This document shows, one piece after another, positions 1 to 6,198 of a DNA stretch of 8,769 nt. Each line of letters starts with the position of its first letter. Position 1 is the first letter of the stretch. The stretch is taken from assembly GCF_019402445.1 (NCBI RefSeq), contig NZ_SRZM01000036.1, positions 1 to 8,769 on the forward strand. Direction: 5' to 3'. The notes under the pieces were generated by a model. That model worked only from the letters and a program-made list of their open reading frames with translations. It ran no database searches and was not told where the DNA came from. The position numbers and the translations under genes were made by a program. This DNA is from Brachyspira pilosicoli (lineage in GTDB: Bacteria; Spirochaetota; Brachyspiria; Brachyspirales; Brachyspiraceae).

Positions 1-32
1 GTTTATAATGTTGATAAGTTTAAATAAATATT

Positions 33-94
33 ATGAATTTCTTATTAAAATTTATAATATAAATTCATATTATAAATTCATTTTTTGAATTCAA
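33..94. repeat. Short AT-rich direct and inverted repeats upstream of the pseudokinase gene
   Basis: TATAAATTCAT occurs twice in tandem (58-68 and 71-81, period 13). ATGAATTT at 33-40 is the inverted copy of AAATTCAT in both repeats, and the palindrome TTGAATTCAA follows at 85-94. They lie just upstream of the extended -10, so they could be regulator half-sites, but base composition makes accidental repeats likely. Confidence 0.3.
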
Positions 95-117
95 AATTAG
101 ATTTTTTAAAATTTGTA

Positions 118-126
118 TGTTATAAT
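118..126 (+). promoter_or_regulatory. Extended -10 promoter element before the pseudokinase gene
   Basis: TGTTATAAT matches the extended -10 consensus TGnTATAAT exactly. No convincing -35 is seen at the usual distance. The element ends six bases before ATG 133, so transcription would start at or next to the start codon (leaderless mRNA). No Shine-Dalgarno sequence is present. Chance matches are common in DNA this AT-rich. Confidence 0.45.
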
Positions 127-132
127 AAAAAT

Positions 133-873
133 ATGAGAAAAACTCTTTATACCAATAAAAAAATAAAATCACTTATATCTAACATTATATATGATATACA
201 AAACTATAATTTCACAATATCTAAATATGTAGAAAATATTGATAAAACTGATGATATAAACGAAGATAAAGATTCTATTATAAGACAATCATTTTTAATA
301 GATACAACTATGAAAGCTTTTAATGATTTTAATGATATAACACTTGGTAATTTATCATTAAATAAAAATATAGAGAATATAAATATTTTAATAAATAATG
401 TAATAGATAATTGTTATAGTTTGTTTATTTCAAAAAGGGTAAAAATAAAATTAGGTGAAGAGATAAGTAGTAATTTTAATATTTTAATAGATAAAAATAA
501 AATAGCTAATTCTATATTTTATGTATTTATATTTATTTATAATTTAATTAAACCCAATAGTTTTATAGATGTAGCATATAGTTTTGTTAATTATGAAGAT
601 GAGAGATTTTTATTTTTTAACGAGAAGAATTCTTTATTAAATTTTAGTAAAGATAATGTTCTTATAAGCATTAGTTTTGATTCTAATAATATACCTGAAG
701 ATATAAAAAGAAAGCTTTTCAAAACTCCATTAATAAGTTATAATGGCAGACATTTTAATAATATATTTTTGTATACATCTTATTATATTATTAATAGGCA
801 TTCTGGAAATATTTGGTTTGATAATATAGGAAGTAAAACAAGAATAAATATTATATTTCCTATTAAAAAGTAG
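133..873 (+). CDS. Degenerate histidine-kinase-like protein (probable pseudokinase)
   Basis: A 246-residue soluble protein with the layout of a histidine kinase core but eroded catalytic motifs. Residues 15-30 (IIYDIQNYNFTIS) resemble a DHp H-box with Tyr20 where the phospho-acceptor His belongs. Residues 117-141 match the N-box spacing (ILIDKNKI then IKP), but the metal-binding Asn positions are Tyr or Phe. Residues 178-199 mimic the G1/F-box (ISFDSNNIPEDIKRKLFKTP) without glycines. Residues 208-230 align with the G2 box and following helix (LYTSYYIINRHSGNIW), again without the GxGLGL glycines. No membrane segment or signal peptide is visible. ATP binding and autophosphorylation therefore look unlikely; a scaffold or partner-binding role is inferred. 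It ends four bases before the membrane LuxR gene, so the two probably act together. An in-frame TTG at 85 would add 16 residues, but ATG 133 is preferred because a perfect extended -10 element lies just before it. The family assignment rests on motif spacing only. Confidence 0.6.
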   Translation: MRKTLYTNKKIKSLISNIIYDIQNYNFTISKYVENIDKTDDINEDKDSIIRQSFLIDTTMKAFNDFNDITLGNLSLNKNIENINILINNVIDNCYSLFISKRVKIKLGEEISSNFNILIDKNKIANSIFYVFIFIYNLIKPNSFIDVAYSFVNYEDERFLFFNEKNSLLNFSKDNVLISISFDSNNIPEDIKRKLFKTPLISYNGRHFNNIFLYTSYYIINRHSGNIWFDNIGSKTRINIIFPIKK

Positions 874-877
874 GTTT

Positions 878-1840
878 ATGAATTATATATTTAATTATTT
901 GCTTTTAATATTTTATTTATTATCATTTGTGATAGGTTTTTCTACAATATTTTATTCTATTGTATATTATATAATAGAGAGAGTTTTGTGGCTTAAGTAT
1001 TATATAATATTTTTATTTACATTTGGAATATTAATTTTTATAAGAACTATAAGGCTGATAACTCTTCTAACTTTGCCTTCTTTTACTTCTAATAATATTT
1101 TTAATATGCTATATTTCTTTATATTAACTTTAGCTATGGCATTAATGCTTTATTTTATACCTGCATTTTTATATAGGTTTTTAAAAATAAAATGGAATAT
1201 AAAGACTAATTTATCTTATTTGATTTTATCTGTATTTTATTTTGTATTAAGTATTATAGGAATACTTACATCATTTAATATATATATATTATCTAGTATG
1301 ATATTTTATATATCTATATTTTATTTATTAGTAATAGGGTTTTTGAATTATAAGAATATAGAAGATAAGACTATTAAGTTTATAGTGAAAGTTTTAGGTA
1401 TAATAACTATACTAATTTATCCTGTGTTAATTTATCAGTTAATCATTTATAGAAAAGATTTTATGAATATTAACTCTATAGATGTAACTTTGATGTTATT
1501 TTATACATGGTGGAATTTAGTAATGTTAGGTTATTTGCTATGGTATTTTATAAGTATGATAAAATCTAATAATAACAGGATTTCTGATAGTTTATGCGAA
1601 AAAAATGAAGAATCAGATAATAATATTAAACTAGAAGAAAAATTGGAAGAAAATGATTTTAATCTAACTAAGAGAGAGAAACAAATATTATCTTATTTAC
1701 TTTCAGGAAAAACTAATAAAGAAATATCTTTGATTTTTGATATATCATTAAATACTGTTAATAATCACGTAGCAAATATATATTATAAATCTGGGGTAAA
1801 AAACAGAGTAGAACTTGTAAATAAATTTTCTAAGTATTAA
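878..1840 (+). CDS. Seven-helix membrane protein with C-terminal LuxR-type DNA-binding domain
   Basis: A 320-residue predicted membrane-bound transcription regulator. Residues 1-230 are strongly hydrophobic and split into about seven membrane segments (roughly 5-27, 38-60, 74-98, 111-131, 136-155, 165-190, 202-226). A charged, Glu/Asn-rich linker follows (about 228-260). The last 58 residues form a LuxR/GerE helix-turn-helix: LTKREKQILSYLLSGKTNKEIS, then LNTVNNHVANIYYKSGVKNRVELV, with the hallmark TxxEx2IL, NKEI and TVxxHxxxIxxK positions. No receiver or known sensor domain is present, so the membrane part is probably the sensor and the domain binds DNA from the inner face of the membrane. 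The gene starts four bases after the pseudokinase stop with only a weak AGTAGG ribosome-binding sequence, which suggests translational coupling. Ligand and target genes cannot be read from sequence. Confidence 0.85.
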   Translation: MNYIFNYLLLIFYLLSFVIGFSTIFYSIVYYIIERVLWLKYYIIFLFTFGILIFIRTIRLITLLTLPSFTSNNIFNMLYFFILTLAMALMLYFIPAFLYRFLKIKWNIKTNLSYLILSVFYFVLSIIGILTSFNIYILSSMIFYISIFYLLVIGFLNYKNIEDKTIKFIVKVLGIITILIYPVLIYQLIIYRKDFMNINSIDVTLMLFYTWWNLVMLGYLLWYFISMIKSNNNRISDSLCEKNEESDNNIKLEEKLEENDFNLTKREKQILSYLLSGKTNKEISLIFDISLNTVNNHVANIYYKSGVKNRVELVNKFSKY

Positions 1841-1860
1841 TTAACATATTAATTTTTCAT

Positions 1861-1896
1861 AAAAAATAGTAAGCTTTAATGGCTTACTATTTAATA
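1861..1896. terminator. Intrinsic terminator, probably bidirectional
   Basis: A perfect 11-bp stem, AAATAGTAAGC (1864-1874) with GCTTACTATTT (1882-1892), has a 7-nt loop. On the minus strand it runs into a T-tract (complement of 1861-1866), so it best serves the rsmI-flgM operon. The plus-strand side has a weaker T-rich tail and would end the pseudokinase-LuxR operon. Confidence 0.8.
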
Positions 1897-1922
1897 ATCT
1901 TTAATTAATAATAAATTTATTA

Positions 1923-2219
1923 TTACTCATCTATAGGCATAACATCTAAAATAGAATTAGCCAAAGAGTTTAATACTTCTTTTCTTAAAGCACCATCTTT
2001 CATATACATTTCTAGTCTTTTTTTAGCTTCAGCAACTTTTTCTTCTCTGATATCAGGAGATTGTTTAATCATATCAACTAATTTTTTATTTTGCAAAGCT
2101 ATTTTAGATTCATTAGATATATCAATTCTATCAGAACCTAATTGAGATGGTTTATCTGAATATTTCACTTTAGAATTAAATTGTATATTTTGTGTGCCGC
2201 CTATTTTATCAATTGTCAT
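1923..2219 (-). CDS. flgM: FlgM-like anti-sigma-28 factor
   Basis: A 98-residue protein matching the FlgM pattern: a disordered polar N-terminal half (MTIDKIGGTQNIQFNS), then a SDRIDISNES segment (29-38) like the DKVxIS motif, then PDIREEKVAEAKKRLE (55-70), which is the typical 'vReekV..lk..i' helix, and a final helix LRKEVLNSLANSILD. FlgM binds and inhibits the flagellar sigma factor FliA until the hook-basal body is complete. The ATG at 2219 is chosen because AGGAG lies seven bases upstream; the frame is open further upstream but only as an rsmI shadow. The start lies inside the last codons of rsmI (11-bp overlap), so the genes are co-transcribed and probably coupled. The final part (MKDGALRKEV) departs from the usual 'G.Y.vd...iA' motif, so the assignment is probable, not certain. 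Confidence 0.65.
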   Translation of the reverse strand: MTIDKIGGTQNIQFNSKVKYSDKPSQLGSDRIDISNESKIALQNKKLVDMIKQSPDIREEKVAEAKKRLEMYMKDGALRKEVLNSLANSILDVMPIDE

Positions 2220-2988
2220 AATCTGACTCCTTACATAATATATTTTCGGCATTAGCTTTGCATACTTTAGATTTTCTATTATCAATAATGATGCAAAATT
2301 CTCCTTTATCAAGTATACTATTATTAGTAAAAAAAGCAAGTATATTGGAAGCCTTATCTCTTATAATTTGTTCAAATTTTTTTGTAAGTTCTCTTCCGAT
2401 AACAATGTAAGTATTTTCTCCAAATATGTTAACAATATCTTCTATGCATGCCTTTATTCTATGTACGGATTCATATAATACTATAATATTTTTTTCGTTT
2501 GAATATAACTCTTTTAGTTGATTTTTTCTTTTACCAGATTTATTAGAGAGAAAACCTACAAATAAAGTATTGCCAGATACACCAGAAGCAGATAGCAAAG
2601 TAGTAAAAGCAGATATACCGCCAACAGGAATAATTTTAATATTATTTTCTATTGCCTTAGTAATTATGCTCACGCCAGGGTCGCTTATACAAGGAGTACC
2701 AGCATCACTTACAATAGCAACAGAGCTTCCATTTATAATATTTTTTATATACTCATCAATCTTTTTTTCTGTTGAATGGCTATGATAGGAATAAACAGTT
2801 TTTTTAATATTGTAAGCGTTTAATAGTTTGAGTGTTACTCTAGTATCTTCTGCTAGAATGAAGTCTACATTATTTAATATTTTCAAGGCTCTTATAGTTA
2901 TATCTTCCATATTACCTATAGGAGTAGCCACTACATATATAGCAGATTTTTCAATATTTATGTTATCGTTTAAGTTAATATTTTCCAT
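2209..2988 (-). CDS. rsmI: 16S rRNA (cytidine-1402 2'-O)-methyltransferase RsmI
   Basis: RsmI uses S-adenosylmethionine to methylate the 2'-OH of C1402 in the ribosomal P site. All family signatures are present: VATPIGNMEDIT (20-31), AEDTR (46-50), SDAGTPCISDPG (94-105), PVGGISA (121-127), YESVHR (172-177), RELTKKFE (199-206) and the GEF motif (229-231). At 259 residues it is shorter than the E. coli enzyme (about 286); the tetrapyrrole-methylase core is complete, but the small C-terminal domain seems absent, replaced by a short charged tail. The ATG at 2988 has no Shine-Dalgarno and sits six bases after a -10 box, suggesting a leaderless message. Downstream it overlaps the FlgM-like gene. 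This is the most secure call in the left half. Confidence 0.95.
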   Translation of the reverse strand: MENINLNDNINIEKSAIYVVATPIGNMEDITIRALKILNNVDFILAEDTRVTLKLLNAYNIKKTVYSYHSHSTEKKIDEYIKNIINGSSVAIVSDAGTPCISDPGVSIITKAIENNIKIIPVGGISAFTTLLSASGVSGNTLFVGFLSNKSGKRKNQLKELYSNEKNIIVLYESVHRIKACIEDIVNIFGENTYIVIGRELTKKFEQIIRDKASNILAFFTNNSILDKGEFCIIIDNRKSKVCKANAENILCKESDYDN

Positions 2989-2994
2989 ATATTC

Positions 2995-3023
2995 ATTTTA
3001 ATTTAATAGAATATAATTTGCAA
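2995..3023 (-). promoter_or_regulatory. Sigma-70-type promoter of rsmI-flgM
   Basis: On the minus strand, TTGCAA (3023-3018) and TAAAAT (3000-2995) are separated by 17 bp. The predicted start of transcription is at or beside ATG 2988. A parS-like site begins ten bases upstream of the -35. Confidence 0.5.
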
Positions 3024-3032
3024 TAGTTTATA

Positions 3033-3048
3033 TGTTTCACATGAAACA
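3033..3048. promoter_or_regulatory. parS: parS-like ParB-binding site 1
   Basis: TGTTTCACATGAAACA differs from the widely conserved bacterial parS consensus TGTTTCACGTGAAACA at one central base. It lies between the divergent rsmI and cupin genes. ParB would nucleate here and spread, aiding chromosome segregation. Its twin at 3132-3147 is the exact reverse complement. Confidence 0.7.
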
Positions 3049-3131
3049 TTTTGCTTTATTTTTTATAAAAGATTAATTATATAAAATATAAAATTGAAAA
3101 AATATAAATATTTATTAATTTTGTTTTAATA

Positions 3132-3147
3132 TGTTTCATGTGAAACA
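3132..3147. promoter_or_regulatory. parS: parS-like ParB-binding site 2
   Basis: TGTTTCATGTGAAACA is the reverse complement of site 1 and starts 99 bp further on. Both share flanks (TA before, TTTTG after). Two such 16-mers by chance in an AT-rich 225-bp intergenic region is very improbable. An unrelated dimeric repressor using the same palindrome is the alternative. Confidence 0.7.
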
Positions 3148-3212
3148 TTTTGTTTTTGCCTGCTAATTTTTAAAACCTTTTATCCGAAATTTATAGCCGT
3201 GAGGATGATAAA

Positions 3213-3539
3213 ATGACTGAACAAAAATTTTACTATAAATCTAATACCCTAAAAGAATTTAATTGCGATAATAATGACGAAAAATTAATACATATATTAA
3301 ATAATAAAGGATATAATATCTACTCTATTAAACAAAAAACTAATCAGCTTATACCTTACCATGAACACCCTTCCGAAGAAATGGTTATTGTATTAAGCGG
3401 TAAAATTAGATACGTGGTAGAAGAAGAAGTAGTTGACTTGGAAGAAGGCGATGTTATCAAAGTTAAGCCTCATTCTATACACTCTATGATTAGTATAGCA
3501 GAAGAAACTTATTCTAACCTTTTACTAATATTCCTTTAA
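3213..3539 (+). CDS. Small single-domain cupin protein
   Basis: A 108-residue single cupin beta-barrel. Motif 1 is seen as PYHEHPSEEMVIVLSGKIRY, with metal-ligand candidates His50, His52 and Glu56, and Gly63 closing the motif. Motif 2 is GDVIKVKPHSIHSM (79-92), with His90 as the fourth ligand. A metal-binding barrel is therefore intact, but cupins of this size range from sugar isomerase-like enzymes to ligand sensors, so no substrate is claimed. There is no DNA-binding domain and no signal peptide. The start is supported by GAGG at 3201-3204, eight bases before the ATG. It is divergent from rsmI, with both parS-like sites between, and its stop codon overlaps that of the nuclease gene on the other strand. 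Confidence 0.85.
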   Translation: MTEQKFYYKSNTLKEFNCDNNDEKLIHILNNKGYNIYSIKQKTNQLIPYHEHPSEEMVIVLSGKIRYVVEEEVVDLEEGDVIKVKPHSIHSMISIAEETYSNLLLIFL

Positions 3540-4321
3540 TCTTCAATTAATATTTCTTCTGTATTGTTTGTACCGTTGCAAATTTTATTGAAATCACAAA
3601 ATTCACAGTGTGTACCTACCCTTTTATCAAAACCTCTGTCGTATCTTATGTCATTTATTATCTCGTCAAACCACTCGCCTATATATTGTATGGATTCCTT
3701 TGTAAAATCTATTGTGTCAAATTTGTCTTCATCAAAATGATAATATGAACCGTTTGTTACTTTAAAATTTAATGAGTCCAATATAAAAGCATAAAGTTTA
3801 AGCTGAAGAGTTTTTCTCTCCCTCTCTATATTATCTTCACCCAAATCATAATACTTATTTGTTTTATAATCCACTATCTGTAAAGAACCGTCTGCAGATA
3901 AATCTATTCTGTCTATACGTCCAAATAATATATAATCTTTTATCTTTGTTTCTTTATAGCTTTCTATTTGATAAGGCACTTTTTGTCCAAAAGAATTAAA
4001 GAAATTTGAAAGCATATATAATCCCTTCTCTCCTAGTTCCTTCTCTTCTTCTCTGCTGTTAAAAAAAGACCTTATGCCGCTTCTCTTCCAAACTTCTCTA
4101 AATATGTTGTGTAAACTCTCTAAATTTCTCTCCTCAGCACGTAATTGATAAAACTCCTTACAGGCTAAATGTATAGCATTACCAAATATAAAATATACGT
4201 TTACTCCCCTCTTATATTTCTTAAATGGCTTTTCTATATAAGTGTATCTATACTTTCTAGGACAAAGTAAATAAGTGGACATACTATATTCGCTAAATCT
4301 TTGAAGCTTTTTTGATTCCAT
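3536..4321 (-). CDS. PD-(D/E)XK nuclease, RecB/Cas4/AddB-like, with Fe-S cysteine motif
   Basis: A 261-residue stand-alone nuclease domain of the RecB/Cas4 type. Visible motifs are FGNAIH (46-51, the GxxxH helix), GRIDRID (134-140, catalytic Asp), VDYKT (150-154, the D-x-K core) and QLKLYAF (173-179, the QxxxY motif). Cys20 in LLCPRKYRY together with Cys239, Cys242 and Cys248 (CEFCDFNKIC) reproduces the one-plus-three cysteine pattern that holds a 4Fe-4S cluster in AddB, Dna2 and Cas4. It is likely to act on DNA ends or single strands in repair, and has no helicase domain. No cas genes or CRISPR repeats are visible in the window. The gene follows the ankyrin gene after four bases and has no Shine-Dalgarno of its own, implying coupled translation. 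The exact role is unknown. Confidence 0.85.
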   Translation of the reverse strand: MESKKLQRFSEYSMSTYLLCPRKYRYTYIEKPFKKYKRGVNVYFIFGNAIHLACKEFYQLRAEERNLESLHNIFREVWKRSGIRSFFNSREEEKELGEKGLYMLSNFFNSFGQKVPYQIESYKETKIKDYILFGRIDRIDLSADGSLQIVDYKTNKYYDLGEDNIERERKTLQLKLYAFILDSLNFKVTNGSYYHFDEDKFDTIDFTKESIQYIGEWFDEIINDIRYDRGFDKRVGTHCEFCDFNKICNGTNNTEEILIED

Positions 4322-4325
4322 ATTT

Positions 4326-5147
4326 TTATCTATTTGTATATTTGTTTAATAATTCCACTATATCAGTATCTGTAGTTAAATCAATAGGTTTATCATCATT
4401 TACATTTTCTAAATTAGCATTAGCCTTATTATTTAATAATATCTCAACAGCCTTATAACTTTGTGAAGCAGCAGCAAAATGCAAAGCACTCCAACCATCA
4501 TAATCTTGAGCATTAATATTAGCTCCATATTTTAATAATGTATTTATTGCAGGTATTTGATTGTTCATAGATGCCCACATTAAAGGTGTTGTTCCTGTAT
4601 CATCTTCTATATCTACAAGATTGTTTATTTTTTTTGCAGCAAAGGATTGCATTATTATCTCTATTATATCTGAATATCCTCTTGATGCAGCTATATGTAT
4701 TGCCATAGCAGAATCTATATTATCTCTAGCCTCAAGATTAGCTCCATAATTTAAAAGTGTTTCAACTATTTCACCATATCCATAATAACAAGCAAGAAGA
4801 AGTGGAGTTTCCCCATCTGCATACCATTTTTCATTGCCATTAGTTATTATCGTATCTTCTGGAAGTTTAACTTCTATATCTATTTTTTTATTTTTTAATA
4901 ATTCATTAACTACAGATATGTTATTATATTGAACAGCCCTATGTAATAAACTCCAGCCATACTCATCTTTTATATTGACATTAGTTCCAAACTTTATTAT
5001 ATTTACAGCAATATCTGTTTTGCCATCTTTTAAAGCATTAAATAAACCTTGTTCATCAGTATTATATTTTATGTTATTGTTTTGAGCGTAGATATTTGAA
5101 ATTAATAAAATATTAAATATTAATATAGATAATGCTATTTTTCTCAT
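4326..5147 (-). CDS. Exported ankyrin-repeat protein
   Basis: A 273-residue protein with an N-terminal signal peptide (MRKIALSILIFNILLISNIYA, likely cut after Ala21) followed by about seven ankyrin repeats. Clear repeat cores are GWSLLHRAVQYNNISVVNEL, GETPLLLACYYGYGEIVETL, GTTPLMWASMNNQIPAINTL and GWSALHFAAASQSYKAVEIL, with loops such as YGANINAQD. An insertion of about 20 residues sits after the second repeat. Ankyrin domains bind proteins; here the binding would occur in the periplasm or outside the cell. ATG 5147 is preferred to the adjacent TTG at 5150, since GAGG lies eight bases upstream. It is the first gene of an operon with the nuclease, an odd pairing because the nuclease should be cytoplasmic. 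Confidence 0.9.
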   Translation of the reverse strand: MRKIALSILIFNILLISNIYAQNNNIKYNTDEQGLFNALKDGKTDIAVNIIKFGTNVNIKDEYGWSLLHRAVQYNNISVVNELLKNKKIDIEVKLPEDTIITNGNEKWYADGETPLLLACYYGYGEIVETLLNYGANLEARDNIDSAMAIHIAASRGYSDIIEIIMQSFAAKKINNLVDIEDDTGTTPLMWASMNNQIPAINTLLKYGANINAQDYDGWSALHFAAASQSYKAVEILLNNKANANLENVNDDKPIDLTTDTDIVELLNKYTNR

Positions 5148-5182
5148 CAAGCCAGCCTCAAAATTATGTTAATTTATTTATT

Positions 5183-5211
5183 ATTATAGTACATTTTAAC
5201 ACAATTATCAA
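5183..5211 (-). promoter_or_regulatory. Strong sigma-70-type promoter for the ankyrin-nuclease operon
   Basis: On the minus strand TTGATA (5211-5206) and a perfect TATAAT (5188-5183) are 17 bp apart. The predicted start near 5176 gives a leader of about 29 nt with a GAGG ribosome-binding site. The rest of the 5148-5329 gap is plain AT-rich sequence with no clear recX terminator. Confidence 0.7.
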
Positions 5212-5329
5212 TATATCATATAAATATCTTTTGAAATAATTATGTTATTTTTTATAATATTTAAAATATAAAAATATTGAGATTACATTTATAAAACAGA
5301 TAATAAAGATACTATAAATATATATCGTA

Positions 5330-5926
5330 TTAATTTTTGTGAGGCTTATATTTATCTAATAGCTTTTTTATAGAATCATATTTAAAACCTTTTCTCATTA
5401 AGGTTCTTATAATATAATCGTTTCTTTTTTCTTTGTTTTCATAGATTTTATAGTATTTTCTAATAGCATTTTTTAATGATCTTACTTCATTTTTTTCTGT
5501 TATTAAATGAGAAACTCTCTCTATTGTTTTGTTTTTTAATTTAGCTTTTTTAAGAGAATCAAGAATATATCTTTTGCTTTTGCCTTTTAATTTTAGGCTA
5601 TTAACAGTAATTTTTGCAAATCTTTTATCATCTATAAGTTCATATTCTTTACAATAAGCTATGGCATAATTAATAAATCTTTTTTTATGACCTTTTTTAA
5701 GCAGCTTATCTCTAAGCATACCCTCGCTTAAAAAACCTCTCCTCAAAGCATTAACAGCAGATTTTTTAGCAGCAGCCTCATAAGCTCTCATTCTTATGTG
5801 TGGTATTTCATCATATTCTAATTCCATACCTTCATAAATATCTAATTCATAAGTGCCATTTTTGGGTATAGTAAAATATTCTCCACCTGATACTTTTATA
5901 TAGATTTTATCATTTTTTAGTTTCAT
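5330..5926 (-). CDS. recX: RecX family regulatory protein
   Basis: RecX binds RecA filaments and modulates recombination and the SOS response. The 198-residue product shows RecX three-helix repeats: SAVNALRRGFLSEGMLRDKLLKKGHKK (56-82), the hallmark YELIDDKRFA (95-104) followed by KGKSKRYILDSLKKAKL, and a last repeat IIRTLMRKGFKYDSIKKLL (172-190). An N-terminal segment of about 45 residues (IYIKVSGGEYFTIPKNG) forms a short beta-rich extension. The start is uncertain: ATG 5926 or ATG 5941 (five more residues). Neither has a Shine-Dalgarno, and 5941 fits a -10 box ending six bases earlier. The frame stays open to GTG 6073, but that stretch is an AT-rich hydrophobic run unlike RecX and is not included. 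No recA is in the window. Confidence 0.85.
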   Translation of the reverse strand: MKLKNDKIYIKVSGGEYFTIPKNGTYELDIYEGMELEYDEIPHIRMRAYEAAAKKSAVNALRRGFLSEGMLRDKLLKKGHKKRFINYAIAYCKEYELIDDKRFAKITVNSLKLKGKSKRYILDSLKKAKLKNKTIERVSHLITEKNEVRSLKNAIRKYYKIYENKEKRNDYIIRTLMRKGFKYDSIKKLLDKYKPHKN

Positions 5927-5947
5927 TTTAAGGATAGTCATAACTAT

Positions 5948-5976
5948 AATATATATCAAAAATATCAGTTTTTCAA
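5948..5976 (-). promoter_or_regulatory. Putative recX promoter
   Basis: On the minus strand TTGAAA (5976-5971) and TATATT (5953-5948) are 17 bp apart. The -10 ends six bases before ATG 5941, again predicting a leaderless message if that start is used. No LexA-like operator was recognised. Confidence 0.45.
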
Positions 5977-5996
5977 TATTAGAGATTATTATAATA

Positions 5997-6080
5997 ACCG
6001 CACGGTAAACTAAATAAAAAATATAAAATAATTTTAGATTGCAGTTTTGATTATGTTTTTTAATTTGTTTCACGTGCGGC
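5997..6080. repeat. GC-rich inverted repeat with half parS-like arm
   Basis: CCGCACG (5998-6004) and CGTGCGG (6073-6079) are inverted copies separated by 68 bp, in a region otherwise almost free of G and C. The right arm overlaps TGTTTCACGTG (6066-6076), the left eleven bases of a consensus parS whose right half is replaced by CGGCT. The left arm is itself a small dyad (ACCG CA CGGT, 5997-6006). Function unknown. Confidence 0.4.
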
Positions 6081-6198
6081 TGATAAGTTTTAAAATTTAA
6101 TTTATATCCACCTACCCTTTCAATGTTTTATATATTATTTTTTTATTAATACAGTACACTAAATTAAACAAAAATATAAAGTAATTTAACATGCTTTA

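Noticed and set aside
1..88. Possible 3' end of an upstream plus-strand gene (stop TAA at 25-27), or a small frame open to 88
   Set aside because: Too short and low-complexity to support. Eight codons before a stop cannot be told from chance.
2220..2339. Longer start for the FlgM-like gene, adding about 40 hydrophobic residues
   Set aside because: This stretch is the rsmI coding region read in another frame, and a good AGGAG supports the internal ATG at 2219.
3536..4321. CRISPR-associated Cas4
   Set aside because: The motifs fit Cas4 as well as AddB or Dna2, but no CRISPR repeats or other cas genes are in the window.
5255..5280. AT-only inverted repeat after recX as a terminator
   Set aside because: The stem is A/T only with a loose loop, which is indistinguishable from background at this composition.
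5942..6073. N-terminal extension of RecX with a hydrophobic segment from GTG 6073
   Set aside because: No ribosome-binding site is present, the residues are low-complexity and unlike RecX, and the stretch contains the likely recX promoter.
6108..6124. CCTACCC as a CsoR-type operator half-site
   Set aside because: There is no matching GGGTA arm at a suitable distance, so no inverted repeat is formed.
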